From positions 1-64,000 of the forward strand of contig CACVAP010000011.1 in NCBI GenBank assembly GCA_902727895.1: a DNA stretch of 64,000 bases, given 5' to 3'. Positions 16,751 to 25,603 of the stretch are shown here, one piece after another. The position numbers and the translations under genes were made by a program. Source of the DNA: an uncultured Sulfurovum sp. (lineage in GTDB: Bacteria; Campylobacterota; Campylobacteria; Campylobacterales; Sulfurovaceae). Under the pieces are notes generated by a model, which searched no databases, was not told the DNA's origin, and was given only the letters and a program-made list of their open reading frames with translations. How positions within the stretch are numbered: the first letter of the stretch is position 1; each line of letters starts with the position of its first letter.

Positions 16751-18856
16751 TTATATCAAAATCCTATAGGTAATAAACGAAAGAATCCACGCTGTCACTG
16801 AGGTAAACACAAATAAATAAACCAAATATTTATAACCTCCAGCTTCTTTAGCAAAAACCATTGATGCTGCTAAACATGGTAAGTAAATCATTACAAAGAC
16901 AATGAAAGCCATTGCTGAAGCAAAACCAATATTTTCTCTTAGCTGCTCTTGTAGTGAAGAACTTCCCTCATCTACATCATCACCAATTGCATAGAGTACC
17001 CCTAAAGTTGAAACTACTACTTCTTTAGCTGCTAATCCAGTCTCTAAGGCAACTGTCATCTTCCAGTCAAATCCAAGTGGTGCAAAAATAGGTTCTGTTG
17101 CTTTTCCTATTTGTCCTAAGTAACTTGATTCTAACTTTTTAAGTTTTAATTCATTTTCAAGCTTTGAAACTAAGGCTTCATCTTTTCCAACTGCCTCAAT
17201 TTTCACTGCATACTCAGCATCAAAAAGAGGCTGTTTTGGATAGGTAGAAGCAAACCAAATAAGCATTGAAGCAGCTAAAATAAACGTACCAGCTTTTTTC
17301 AAGTAACTCAATGCCTTGTTATACACTGTATGCCAAATCAAAGAGAATGAAGGCAGTCTATACTTTGGCATCTCCATTACAAATGGTTCAGCTTCCCCTT
17401 TAAATACAAAGAGTCTAAGTGCTTTTGCCATAATCAATCCAAGGAATGCTCCTGCAAGATAAATAATGAAAAGAATATTTCCAGCTTCTTCTGGTGCAAA
17501 GAATACCCCTACAAAAAGAACATATACAGGCATTTTTGCCCCACAAGACATAAACCCTATAATGAAAAGTGTAATAAGTCTGTCTTTTTCATTTTTAAGT
17601 GTTCTTGTTGACATATAAGCAGGAACAGAACAACCAAAGCCCGTAACCAAAGGAATAAAACTTTTACCATGTAGACCAAATTTATGAAAAAACCCATCAA
17701 GTAAAAATGCTACCCTACTCATGTACCCCGTTGTTTCGAGTAAAGCTATACCTATATATAAGATGATAATGTTTGGTAAGAAAAGTAAAACAGCCCCAAC
17801 CCCAGCAATAATTCCATCTACTATCAACGAGCGTGTTGCTTCATGAGAAATAAGTGAACCAATCCAATCTCCATAAGCACCAATACCAGCTTCTATCCAC
17901 TCCATAGGAATAGAACCTATTTCAAAAGTAAGCTGAAAGAGTCCCCACATAAAAAATAAAAATATAGGAATACCAATAAACTTATTCAATAAAATAGCAT
18001 CAATTTTCTGCGTTCTATTTTTAAGTTCTCTAACCTTTTTACTTTTAACCGTTTCCATACGAATACCTCTAGCAATGGCAATGTATTCATTGGATTTAAT
18101 GTCCGATACGTTTTTAGTTTCATGGTGCATATAAATATGTTTCAACGCTCTAACAATACGAGGTTGCAACTCTGTAATAATAGGTTGAACATGCAATTCT
18201 TCATACAAGTCTTTGTCTTCAAATAAAATACGAATTGCCATCTCACGTGAACTTAAATCACGTATTTGAAAAACTTTCTCATCCATAAAATTCGAAAGTT
18301 CTATAATCTCTTCTTCCAAAGGTTCAGAGTAAACAATGTTTGAAACCCTTCTCTCTTTTGAGTCAAACACTTCATGGACTCTATGAAGTAAGTCCTCAAT
18401 CCCCTCACCCGAACTTGCTGAAACTAAGACAGTTGGCACACCTGTAATGGCTTCAATTTGCTTAACATCAATTTCTAAACCTTCTTTTTCGGCTTCATCT
18501 GCCATGTTTAAAGCTAGAACCATCTTTTTATTGAGTTTTAAAAGCTCTAAAGTTAACAGTAAGTTTCTTTGTAAATGTGTAGAGTCTAAAACATTAATGA
18601 TTACATCATACTCTTCATTTAATAAGTAAGTATGGGCAACTTTTTCTTCATGTGTAAATCCAGCTATAGAGTATGTTCCAGGTAAGTCGACCATTTCGAG
18701 TGTATGCGAGTCATGATGAAACGCAACTTCTGTCTTCTCTACTGTTACCCCTGAAAAGTTCCCAACTTTTAGAGCATTTGAACCACTCATGGTATTAATA
18801 AGCATAGACTTTCCAACATTTGGTTGTCCTGCTAAAACTACTTTAATAGTATCCAT
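16751..18856 (-). CDS. feoB: ferrous iron transporter FeoB
   Basis: Inner-membrane Fe(II) uptake protein of 701 residues. The N-terminal G domain shows GQPNVGKS (G1), DLPGTYS (G3) and a NMADE-type G4 motif; a helical spacer follows, then the membrane region with the Gate domains (SCGAKMPVYVLF and related cysteine-containing helix) from about residue 290. Length is normal for FeoB. Its ATG overlaps the feoA stop codon by one base (TAATG), so translation is coupled. A Fur-box-like palindrome lies upstream of feoA. Confidence 0.96.
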   Translation of the reverse strand: MDTIKVVLAGQPNVGKSMLINTMSGSNALKVGNFSGVTVEKTEVAFHHDSHTLEMVDLPGTYSIAGFTHEEKVAHTYLLNEEYDVIINVLDSTHLQRNLLLTLELLKLNKKMVLALNMADEAEKEGLEIDVKQIEAITGVPTVLVSASSGEGIEDLLHRVHEVFDSKERRVSNIVYSEPLEEEIIELSNFMDEKVFQIRDLSSREMAIRILFEDKDLYEELHVQPIITELQPRIVRALKHIYMHHETKNVSDIKSNEYIAIARGIRMETVKSKKVRELKNRTQKIDAILLNKFIGIPIFLFFMWGLFQLTFEIGSIPMEWIEAGIGAYGDWIGSLISHEATRSLIVDGIIAGVGAVLLFLPNIIILYIGIALLETTGYMSRVAFLLDGFFHKFGLHGKSFIPLVTGFGCSVPAYMSTRTLKNEKDRLITLFIIGFMSCGAKMPVYVLFVGVFFAPEEAGNILFIIYLAGAFLGLIMAKALRLFVFKGEAEPFVMEMPKYRLPSFSLIWHTVYNKALSYLKKAGTFILAASMLIWFASTYPKQPLFDAEYAVKIEAVGKDEALVSKLENELKLKKLESSYLGQIGKATEPIFAPLGFDWKMTVALETGLAAKEVVVSTLGVLYAIGDDVDEGSSSLQEQLRENIGFASAMAFIVFVMIYLPCLAASMVFAKEAGGYKYLVYLFVFTSVTAWILSFITYRILI

Positions 18857-19104
18857 TACTTCTTTTCCTCTTTGGCTTTATTTAGTTGCCTTACTTCTAT
18901 CTTCTGAGCTTCACTCATACGTAAGCCCACTAAAGTTTCTTCAGCCATAATTTCAACGGTCTGTTTTCCCAAAGAACAAGCTTCTATACTAATTTCAGTA
19001 CCTCGTGCAATGCCAAAAGAAAAGAGACGACCCTTTAAAGACTCATCTGTTCCTATGCTGACAATAAGGGCTTTATCACCCTTTTCTAAATCTGAAAGTT
19101 TCAT
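18856..19104 (-). CDS. feoA: FeoA domain protein
   Basis: An 82-residue SH3-like FeoA protein that assists FeoB in the cytoplasm. The opening KLSDLEKGDKALIVSIG, the SFGIARGTEI segment and the ending typical of FeoA (GLRMSEAQKIEV) are visible. An AAGGAAA site precedes the ATG, and a perfect 7-1-7 palindrome resembling a Fur box lies 33-47 bases upstream. Forms an operon with feoB. Confidence 0.93.
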   Translation of the reverse strand: MKLSDLEKGDKALIVSIGTDESLKGRLFSFGIARGTEISIEACSLGKQTVEIMAEETLVGLRMSEAQKIEVRQLNKAKEEKK

Positions 19105-19136
19105 AAATTATTTTCCTTGGTCTATTTTTTTGTAAA

Positions 19137-19151
19137 TGATAGTGACTATCA
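19137..19151 (-). promoter_or_regulatory. Fur-box-like operator upstream of feoA
   Basis: TGATAGTGACTATCA is a perfect inverted repeat with seven-base arms and one central base, matching the 7-1-7 form of Fur boxes. It lies 33 bases upstream of the feoA ATG, where it would cover the promoter. The gene it controls is an iron transporter, which supports the call. Confidence 0.7.
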
Positions 19152-19185
19152 ACTTAATCAGCGATAAAATCACGATTTTTCTAAA

Positions 19186-20304
19186 TTAAAAACTATAATT
19201 AACATAAGCATGTAGATGTTTTGCGTTATCAACACCCACTGCTTCAGCCTTCAAGTGTGTGTATACCATGTCTACAACTAATTTTTCATTAATTTGATAC
19301 GCAGCCAACACATCAAGTTCACTTGACTTCTCTTTACTTTCGGTCTCAATATACATTTTTCCTAGCCCTAAAGTTAAATTCTTCAGACCAAGGGTCGATG
19401 CATCGTACTCTAAACCAAAACTTGTTGTTTTAGCATTTTTCCCAGCATTATCAACTACTAAAAATTCTGCACCTGAAAAAAATGGTCCTCCACCAAAGCC
19501 ACTGCTCGCAACATTATCCTTAATTTCATTATACGCTCCAGAAAAAAGTAAGCCTAGATTATTAACACCGAAATCTACTTTGGCTCCAAAAACTTTAGCA
19601 TCTTCACCTATACTATAAGATTGATTAGCATATTGTAAACCTAAAGCATAAGTATAATTTTTAAAATCATTTTCATAGGTTGACTCTAAATAACCAATAC
19701 CATCAATCTCTGCATTCTTCAATCGGTTATACCAAGCAGAGAGTTTAATATTTTCAAATCCACTATAGTCAACACCTATGATTTGCATGTTATCTGAACC
19801 ATTAATTTTACTAAACTTATCAACAACCTCTGCACCAACACCAGCCATCTTATTAATCTGTCCTAAAAAAACCTCTGTATCTTTCAAGTCATTATTAACT
19901 AAACTAATTCCTCCAAACGTATTAGGAACCATTCCGATGTCATCAATATCAGCAAATGGGGTATTTAACTCTTGACGCCCTATCTTCACTAAACTGTTTC
20001 CAAACTCACCTTGGATATAAAGTTCACCTATAATCGCATAAGATTTGTCATACTCACCACGTAAAGGTATAAGGTCACTATTATCATCATTAAACACTTT
20101 AGTTGTAAAATAAAGACTCGACCCTAATTTCAACCCTTTATATGAAGGTGTTTCATAATGAAGTTTTCCTCCAATGGCATCATCTTGATATTTTTTGTCA
20201 TTTTCTATATCATGAACATGATAGGTACCTCTTAGATACCCATTAACATCTGCTTGTAAAGTTAGTGTACTTAACAGTGCTAAAATAGTTATGGTTTTTT
20301 TCAT
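19186..20304 (-). CDS. outer-membrane porin (Campylobacterota OprD-like)
   Basis: A 372-residue beta-barrel protein with an N-terminal signal peptide (MKKTITILALLSTLTLQA), alternating polar/aromatic strands and a C-terminal aromatic residue (HAYVNYSF), all typical of outer-membrane porins. The segments GRQELNTPF and YNRLKNAEIDG resemble the Opr family porins of Campylobacterota. A strong Fur-box-like sequence lies 20 bases upstream of its start, so iron limitation probably induces it; it may carry iron complexes or related substrates, but specificity cannot be read from the sequence. Confidence 0.85.
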   Translation of the reverse strand: MKKTITILALLSTLTLQADVNGYLRGTYHVHDIENDKKYQDDAIGGKLHYETPSYKGLKLGSSLYFTTKVFNDDNSDLIPLRGEYDKSYAIIGELYIQGEFGNSLVKIGRQELNTPFADIDDIGMVPNTFGGISLVNNDLKDTEVFLGQINKMAGVGAEVVDKFSKINGSDNMQIIGVDYSGFENIKLSAWYNRLKNAEIDGIGYLESTYENDFKNYTYALGLQYANQSYSIGEDAKVFGAKVDFGVNNLGLLFSGAYNEIKDNVASSGFGGGPFFSGAEFLVVDNAGKNAKTTSFGLEYDASTLGLKNLTLGLGKMYIETESKEKSSELDVLAAYQINEKLVVDMVYTHLKAEAVGVDNAKHLHAYVNYSF

Positions 20305-20323
20305 AAATTTTCCTTAAAAATAT

Positions 20324-20342
20324 AATGATAATAGTTATCATT
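20324..20342. promoter_or_regulatory. Fur box of the porin gene
   Basis: AATGATAATAGTTATCATT contains the inverted repeat TGATAA-TAG-TTATCA, close to the Fur consensus GATAATGATAATCATTATC. It lies 20 bases upstream of the porin start codon and overlaps a TATATT-like -10 region on the minus strand. Confidence 0.8.
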
Positions 20343-20391
20343 AGTTTTGACTTGAGAAGAGTATCGGAAAAATTCTTAATTTCAAATAAAA

Positions 20392-20410
20392 ATAATAATA
20401 GTTATCATTA
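20392..20410. promoter_or_regulatory. Fur-box-like site upstream of apbE
   Basis: The sequence ATAATAATAGTTATCATTA shares its central AATAGTTATCATTA with the neighbouring box at 20324, with a less perfect left arm. It lies about 27 bases upstream of the apbE ATG. Two near-identical boxes 50 bases apart between divergent genes suggest joint Fur control. Confidence 0.65.
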
Positions 20411-20436
20411 ATAAAATTTTGCTAAACTTTCATCTT

Positions 20437-21363
20437 ATGAAACAAATACTATTACTCTCTCTTATTCTTACCTGCTCTATGTCTCAAGCCATTCAACGTA
20501 CACAATTACAAATGGGAACATTTGGCACTATATCATTAAAAAAAGAATCTCAACATGAGATTAGTCAAGGATTTAAACTGCTAAAAGAGATAGAGCTTTC
20601 TCTCTCTTCTTACAATAAAAAAGCCCTACTCTACAAACTAAACCAATACAAGAAGGTGAAAGCTAATAACTATTTACTAGAAAGTATTCACAGAAGTCAA
20701 GAGCTTTACACAAAAAGTAATGGTTTTTTTGACATTAGCATTGGTTCGGTTACAAAAAAGCTTTATAATTTTGGAGAAGAGGAACAAATTCCAAGCCAAG
20801 AAGCATTAAGAAATGCCAGTACCAATATAAATGGAATACACATAAAAGATAATATTATTAGTTTAGACAAAAACATAACCTTAGACTTAGGAGGTATGGG
20901 CAAAGGTTTTGGTGTAGACAAAGTAGGCAACTACTATAGAGAACAAAACATTTCCCATGGTATCATCGCACTTTCTGGCGACATTCAAGTACTTCACCCT
21001 ACAAGTGTTTACCTAGATTCCCCATTTCACGAAAAAACTTTTGCAGAACTAAAAATACTTCAGCCAAATACTTCCATAAGCACTTCAGGAACCTATAGGC
21101 GTTATGTAAAAACTCAAAAGCATCATCACCTCATCAATCCTAAAACTAAAATGCAAGGTAAAAGTTTTGTTTCTATTACCCTAATAACCAAACAAAACAA
21201 TACCCTCATTGATGCTATGGCTACAGCTATTGGGGTTATGTCTGTTAAAGAGGCTTTACACTTTTTAGTGACCAATCCTCATATAGCTTATATTTTAGTA
21301 CGTCCTAATGGCAATGTTCTTTATGGAAACTTAGAAAAACTCGTACATGTTCTATGGCTATAG
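20437..21363 (+). CDS. apbE: FAD:protein FMN transferase ApbE
   Basis: Periplasmic enzyme that attaches FMN covalently to a threonine of target flavoproteins. The 308-residue product has a short signal peptide (MKQILLLSLILTCSMSQA), the family Mg/FAD-binding LDLGGMGKGFGVDKV segment, the STSGTYRRY stretch and HHLINPKT, and the late catalytic region DAMATAIGVMS. An in-frame TTG 18 bases upstream is less likely. There is no clear Shine-Dalgarno. It lies next to a Fur-box-like site and upstream of a porin and an FMN-binding domain protein, whose SGAT motif is the likely flavinylation target. Confidence 0.93.
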   Translation: MKQILLLSLILTCSMSQAIQRTQLQMGTFGTISLKKESQHEISQGFKLLKEIELSLSSYNKKALLYKLNQYKKVKANNYLLESIHRSQELYTKSNGFFDISIGSVTKKLYNFGEEEQIPSQEALRNASTNINGIHIKDNIISLDKNITLDLGGMGKGFGVDKVGNYYREQNISHGIIALSGDIQVLHPTSVYLDSPFHEKTFAELKILQPNTSISTSGTYRRYVKTQKHHHLINPKTKMQGKSFVSITLITKQNNTLIDAMATAIGVMSVKEALHFLVTNPHIAYILVRPNGNVLYGNLEKLVHVLWL

Positions 21364-21508
21364 TATTTATAACTGTAACAATTAATTCTTCTTCCTCTAT
21401 TAACCCTAAAGTGTCATCAGTAAAATCAGCTTATTTTAATTATTAATTTAGTAATTTCCCAAATAAAATATTAAATCGGAGTAATTTTATCTTATTTTAA
21501 TTTTAATT

Positions 21509-21527
21509 GATTACTATTCTCATAATT
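21509..21527 (+). promoter_or_regulatory. weak Fur-box-like sequence before the second porin
   Basis: GATTACTATTCTCATAATT matches the Fur consensus at about 12 of 19 positions by eye and precedes the porin start by 20 bases. The match is far poorer than at 20324 and could be chance in A/T-rich DNA. Confidence 0.25.
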
Positions 21528-21546
21528 ATTTACTAAGGAGTACAAG

Positions 21547-22689
21547 ATGTACAAAAAATTATTAATCGGGTCAGCTATTTTAGCCAGTACCCTAACACTA
21601 CAAGCAACTGAACTAGACGAATTAAATGCCAAACTTGATGCACTTACAGAAGAGATTGCACAAATTAAAGAAAAAGAGTCTGACTCATCAGTAAATGATA
21701 AACTTTCATTTGGTGGTTATGGGAAGATGGACTATACCAATTACCAAGACAAAAGTACCTCAAGTAACCTAGATATCTACCGTGCTATCTTATACGTTGG
21801 CTACCAGTTTACAGACAATATTAAATTTGTTTCAGAAATTGAGTGGGAACATGGAGGACGTGAAAGTACAGGTGGATACAGCGTTGTAGAGCAAGCCTAT
21901 TTGGACTTCAAACTCAACAATAATGCTGCTATAAAAGTGGGTCATATGATTGTGCCTGTTGGAATGGTAAACTTATATCATGAGCCTACAACCTTTCATT
22001 CAGTGAGTCGACCAGAAGTTGAAAAGTACATTGTCCCTTCTACATGGCATGAAAATGGTGCCGTAGTTCATGGTTCAATGAATAACTTTGATTATCAAGT
22101 AGGTATTATCGCTGGATTAGATGCCAGTGAGGGTACAGAAGTAAGAGGCATGAGACAAAGTGGACAAAAGTCAAAAGCTGATGACTTTGCTTTTGTAGCA
22201 CGGGCAGACTATAAAAGTAATGTTGGATTTAATGTAGGTGCTTCTGTTTTCACAGGTGAAGCAGGTCATGATAATACTGCTTTAAGTGATGTCAAGACAA
22301 CCATTGCTGAAGTTCATGCTGGATACAACTTAAATAACATTCATATTAATGGACTTTATGCTCAAAGTAAAGTATCTGATGCTTCTGCTGTTGCCATTTC
22401 TAATGCAAGTACAGCATCAGGAAAAGGATCGGGATATTATGTTACAGCAGCATACGATGTAACAAACGAGTGGTCACCATTTGTTCAATATGAAAAATAC
22501 AACCGTTTTGACGAAAAATTTGATGCTACAGGTGCCTCAACTGCATCAGGTAAAGATATCGTTAACACAACCATCGGCGTGAATTACAAACCCACACCAA
22601 ATGTTGTTCTCAAAGCCAACTATGTGATGAGAGATAATGCTGGTGTGGATGATGACAGAATTGAGTTAGGTACAGGATATGTATTTTAG
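21547..22689 (+). CDS. outer-membrane porin with coiled-coil N terminus
   Basis: A 380-residue outer-membrane protein: signal peptide (about 1-20), a short coiled coil (LDELNAKLDALTEEIAQIK), then a 12-18 strand beta-barrel ending in a C-terminal phenylalanine (LGTGYVF). This is the architecture of OprO/OprP-like or phosphate-selective-type porins; the substrate cannot be inferred. A good ribosome-binding site (AAGGAG) precedes the ATG. It lies between apbE and the FMN-binding protein, with a hairpin after it that may reduce read-through. Confidence 0.85.
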   Translation: MYKKLLIGSAILASTLTLQATELDELNAKLDALTEEIAQIKEKESDSSVNDKLSFGGYGKMDYTNYQDKSTSSNLDIYRAILYVGYQFTDNIKFVSEIEWEHGGRESTGGYSVVEQAYLDFKLNNNAAIKVGHMIVPVGMVNLYHEPTTFHSVSRPEVEKYIVPSTWHENGAVVHGSMNNFDYQVGIIAGLDASEGTEVRGMRQSGQKSKADDFAFVARADYKSNVGFNVGASVFTGEAGHDNTALSDVKTTIAEVHAGYNLNNIHINGLYAQSKVSDASAVAISNASTASGKGSGYYVTAAYDVTNEWSPFVQYEKYNRFDEKFDATGASTASGKDIVNTTIGVNYKPTPNVVLKANYVMRDNAGVDDDRIELGTGYVF

Positions 22690-22719
22690 AGTATAATTTC
22701 TCACAATTTCACAACAATC

Positions 22720-22741
22720 AAGTGCTATTTTAATAGCACTT
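22720..22741 (+). terminator. hairpin between porin and FMN-binding protein genes
   Basis: A 10-base perfect inverted repeat, AAGTGCTATT/AATAGCACTT, with a two-base centre (or an 8-bp stem with a 6-base loop). The following sequence is A-rich rather than U-rich, so it is probably a partial terminator or processing hairpin. Confidence 0.5.
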
Positions 22742-22764
22742 ACATATAAAAAGGTTAAATACTT

Positions 22765-23286
22765 ATGATAAAAAAAATAACACTTATTTTTACTATTTTA
22801 ACAAGTATGCTATTTTCCCAAGAGAAAATTTCCATTGACGAACTCTTAAAATCAAATTTTGATAATCTTGACATTAAGATTGAAAAAAAATCTCTGATTT
22901 TAACCAAAGAAGATGTTAAAAATATTCAAACATTAGCAAATACAAAAGTCGGTTCTAAAATAGTACGTTATTATAAAGTAACGAAAAATGAAGAAATATT
23001 AGGAAATGCTATTCTTTTAAAACAGCGAATTCGTACTAAAAATGCAGCTATCTTATACATCGTCGATGCTAACAAAAGTATGCTCTCCACAGAGATTGTT
23101 TCATTTAAAGAACCCAGTGAATATAAACCAAATAAAGAATGGACAGAAGTACTTAATGGGAAAACAAGTGAAGACACCCTTATGGCAGGAAAAGATATTC
23201 CTACAATCTCAGGTGCAACCCTTTCAGCACGTGCCATTTCTGACGCAGCTAGACTTGCTTTAGCCATTGTAGAACAAAAACTATAA
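22765..23286 (+). CDS. periplasmic FMN-binding domain protein
   Basis: A 173-residue exported protein with a signal peptide (about 1-18) and an FMN-binding domain of the RnfG/NqrC type. The motif ISGATLSA near residue 150 contains the S/T-G-A-T sequence whose threonine receives FMN from ApbE. No membrane anchor besides the signal is visible. apbE lies two genes upstream and two small membrane proteins follow, so the protein probably shuttles electrons between membrane and periplasm. The role in iron reduction is inferred from the iron-regulated surroundings. Confidence 0.88.
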   Translation: MIKKITLIFTILTSMLFSQEKISIDELLKSNFDNLDIKIEKKSLILTKEDVKNIQTLANTKVGSKIVRYYKVTKNEEILGNAILLKQRIRTKNAAILYIVDANKSMLSTEIVSFKEPSEYKPNKEWTEVLNGKTSEDTLMAGKDIPTISGATLSARAISDAARLALAIVEQKL

Positions 23287-23300
23287 TCAAGTAAAGTACA

Positions 23301-23762
23301 ATGCAATTTTTAGACAAGAGTAAAGAATTAAATAAAAATCCTTTACTCAAAAAACTCATCCTCTTCTTAGTCTTAACACTTTTACTTTATTTAGGACTAG
23401 ACATCGTATTACATCAACATCAAATTGGACTAACCCTTACAACAGCTAGCAATACCATTATAGGAAATGAAGAAGAGTTTTTAGATCCTATCTTATTTGA
23501 TACCCTCTTGGAGTGTACCCACAGTAACATCTTAAGTTCCATGATAACCCTTATGCTTTTAGCCCTAATTCTTATTCGTTTAAATCCTAGCTCTAAACAA
23601 TATCTTATACACTTCTCTTTCATAACAGCTATTTTAAGTCATGTAGCATTACTACTTACCTTTAGCTATTCACTCTTCATTACACTATGGATTGGATTTT
23701 TTATACTATGGCATTTACTTGCATTTATCATGGGGCTTAGCATTATGTGGAGACTTAGGTAG
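23301..23762 (+). CDS. four-helix membrane protein, first of a tandem pair
   Basis: 153 residues with a basic N terminus and four predicted transmembrane helices. It is not recognised as a named family. It aligns by eye with the next protein: both have an acidic/aromatic stretch followed by LLE...(T)H, several membrane histidines and a C-terminal IMWR. Membrane histidines (for example in ECTHSN, HFSF and LWHLLAF) could bind heme. It starts 14 bases after the FMN-binding protein gene and its stop overlaps the next start (TAGTG), so it is cotranscribed. A quinol-to-flavin electron route is a hypothesis. Confidence 0.7.
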   Translation: MQFLDKSKELNKNPLLKKLILFLVLTLLLYLGLDIVLHQHQIGLTLTTASNTIIGNEEEFLDPILFDTLLECTHSNILSSMITLMLLALILIRLNPSSKQYLIHFSFITAILSHVALLLTFSYSLFITLWIGFFILWHLLAFIMGLSIMWRLR

Positions 23763-24175
23763 TGAACAAGCTCTATAACATTGTCATTCGTTACTTTTTA
23801 CTTATGTTACTTATGCTTCTTATTACAGGGGTTTGGATGTTACTTTTACATACTTCTTTAAGCATAGAAAGTTTTACAGATTATTATGTTCAAAAAAGTA
23901 TCTTTGGTCTTTTGGAAGTTGTGACCCCTCACCTGTTTGCCATGGGAACTGTTATTTTTATTTTAACTCATTTTCTTTCTCTAAAAAATAAAAATTCTTC
24001 TTTTGAGTCAAAAACAACCCTTATACTTTTTAGCCTAATGTTAATCTCTAACCTCTCTATGTTCTTTATTAGCGAAACAATGGCATGGCTAGTTTGGATA
24101 AAGATTATTTCAACGTTTCTTTTTTTAATATTCTCACTTTTTATCATGTGGCGTGTAGTGAACAGACAATACTAA
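23762..24175 (+). CDS. four-helix membrane protein, second of a tandem pair
   Basis: 137 residues, start GTG overlapping the previous stop codon. Four transmembrane helices and histidines at VTPHLFAMG and ILTHFLSL; ends in FIMWRVV like its neighbour's SIMWRLR. The pair look like diverged duplicates. Convergent with the dksA-like gene, overlapping its stop region by four bases. Function unknown; the setting points to the flavin/iron module. Confidence 0.7.
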   Translation: MNKLYNIVIRYFLLMLLMLLITGVWMLLLHTSLSIESFTDYYVQKSIFGLLEVVTPHLFAMGTVIFILTHFLSLKNKNSSFESKTTLILFSLMLISNLSMFFISETMAWLVWIKIISTFLFLIFSLFIMWRVVNRQY

Positions 24176-24528
24176 GCATTCTCCTGTTCAATAATTTCTC
24201 TACATGAAATACAATAATCAGCAAACACTTTGACTTTAAGTCTTTCTATGTTAATTGCTTCTCCACATGAATCACAAATACCATAAGTTTCATTCTCAAT
24301 TCTTTTGAGACTACGCTCTATGGCTTTTAGTTTATCAGCTTGTTTAAGCATAATAGTATTGCCTAGGCTCTGTCCTCTTTGCATAGAAGCATGGTCGCCT
24401 TCGTCTCTTGGACTGTTATCTCTTAATGTATTTAACTCCGAGGAAGTACTGTCTAGATTACTTAAGATTTGTACTTTTGTCTCCTCTAACATATTTTGGA
24501 AATAGTCTAACTCTTCTTTATTTAACAT
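24172..24528 (-). CDS. dksA: DksA/TraR-type zinc-finger protein
   Basis: A 118-residue RNA polymerase secondary-channel regulator of the DksA/TraR family. It has an N-terminal coiled coil with the acidic tip region (NSPRDEGDHAS), and a C-terminal four-cysteine zinc finger (CDSCG ... CISC). Length is slightly shorter than E. coli DksA (151). The start ATG at 24526-24528 is chosen because AGGAG lies eight bases upstream; the in-frame GTG three codons earlier abuts the Shine-Dalgarno. It probably modulates stringent-response transcription. The name dksA is the family name; it could be one of several paralogues. Confidence 0.87.
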   Translation of the reverse strand: MLNKEELDYFQNMLEETKVQILSNLDSTSSELNTLRDNSPRDEGDHASMQRGQSLGNTIMLKQADKLKAIERSLKRIENETYGICDSCGEAINIERLKVKVFADYCISCREIIEQENA

Positions 24529-24683
24529 TCTTTTCACTCCTTTACCTTTAAAACCTCTGTTATTTTCTTTATTTTATCAAGTTAATATTAATTTATAACA
24601 TGTATTTTATATAACATATATATTTCTGTTATTCTTATATTATAGGGAATGCGTAAAAAACGCGATTTTTACTATCTATTAGC

Positions 24684-24689
24684 TATAAT
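24684..24689 (+). promoter_or_regulatory. -10 box upstream of pyrB
   Basis: TATAAT in the context AGCTATAATCTTA, 27 bases before the pyrB start codon. No clear -35 hexamer. Confidence 0.45.
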
Positions 24690-24715
24690 CTTAAAATTAA
24701 ATGCAAAGAGGATTC

Positions 24716-25603
24716 ATGCAACACCTTGTTGATACAAATGATTTTAATGACAGCCAATTAATCCAAATAATGAACGATGCTAAAGCGTTTAAAACAAAAA
24801 TGCCTTCAAAAATTTTAGAAGACAAACTACTCATTACCCTTTTCTTTGAGAGTTCAACTAGAACACGTAGTTCTTTTGAAGTTGCAGCCAAACGATTAGG
24901 CGCTTCCGTAGTTCACCTTGACCCTTCTAAAAGTTCAACTAACAAGGGAGAAAGTCTTGAAGATACCTTTGAGAACTTAGCTGCCATGGAACCAGATGGA
25001 GTCATAATCCGTCATGAGTTTAACAACACTCCTAAAAAACTTGCTAATAAAGCATTAACACCTATCATAAATGCAGGGGCAGGAAACAATGCCCACCCTA
25101 CTCAAGCACTACTTGACTGTTTTACAATGATGGAACATTTTGGCGTAGATAAACCAGAAGAACTGAAAGGTAAAAAACTTGCCATTGTTGGAGACATCGT
25201 AAGTTCACGTGTTGCCTCTTCTGGTATTCGCTTATTTACCCGTCTAGGCTTAGATGTTATACTCGTTGCTCCAAAACCTTTTATGCCAAACAATGACTTA
25301 CCTCAATATGAAGACTTGAATGATGTTATTGAAAAAGTGGATGTGATTATGAGTTTAAGAGCCCAACTTGAACGACATAAAGCACCTATATTTGAAGACT
25401 ATAATGAGTATGCTAATAAATATTGTATCAACAAAGAGCGAATGGGGAACAGAGAGATTTTACTACTTCACCCCGGACCAGTTATGCGTAACATTGATAT
25501 CTCTGATGAAATGTTAGAAGACAAACGATCTAAAGTTTTAGAACAAGTAAAAAATGGTGTGTTTGTGAGAATGGCAATCTTAAAACTTATTTTGGATAAC
25601 TAA
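24716..25603 (+). CDS. pyrB: aspartate carbamoyltransferase catalytic subunit
   Basis: Condenses carbamoyl phosphate and aspartate in pyrimidine synthesis. The 295-residue product contains the carbamoyl-phosphate motif FESSTRTRSSFE, the HPTQALLD segment, the STNKGES loop and the late HPGPVMR motif, and has family length. I place the start at the second ATG (24716), preceded by AGAGGA at the right distance; the upstream in-frame ATG at 24701 includes that site. The TAA overlaps the pabB ATG by one base, giving an unusual pyrB-pabB coupling. No PyrI regulatory subunit is nearby. Confidence 0.95.
   Translation: MQHLVDTNDFNDSQLIQIMNDAKAFKTKMPSKILEDKLLITLFFESSTRTRSSFEVAAKRLGASVVHLDPSKSSTNKGESLEDTFENLAAMEPDGVIIRHEFNNTPKKLANKALTPIINAGAGNNAHPTQALLDCFTMMEHFGVDKPEELKGKKLAIVGDIVSSRVASSGIRLFTRLGLDVILVAPKPFMPNNDLPQYEDLNDVIEKVDVIMSLRAQLERHKAPIFEDYNEYANKYCINKERMGNREILLLHPGPVMRNIDISDEMLEDKRSKVLEQVKNGVFVRMAILKLILDN

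Noticed and set aside
21509-21527. Confident Fur box before the second porin
   Set aside because: Only about 12 of 19 consensus matches and no clear inverted symmetry; kept as low-confidence feature only.
24640-24680. GCGTAAAAAACGC hairpin before pyrB as a pyrimidine attenuator
   Set aside because: It lies upstream of the predicted -10 box, has only a three-pair stem, and no leader peptide is seen.
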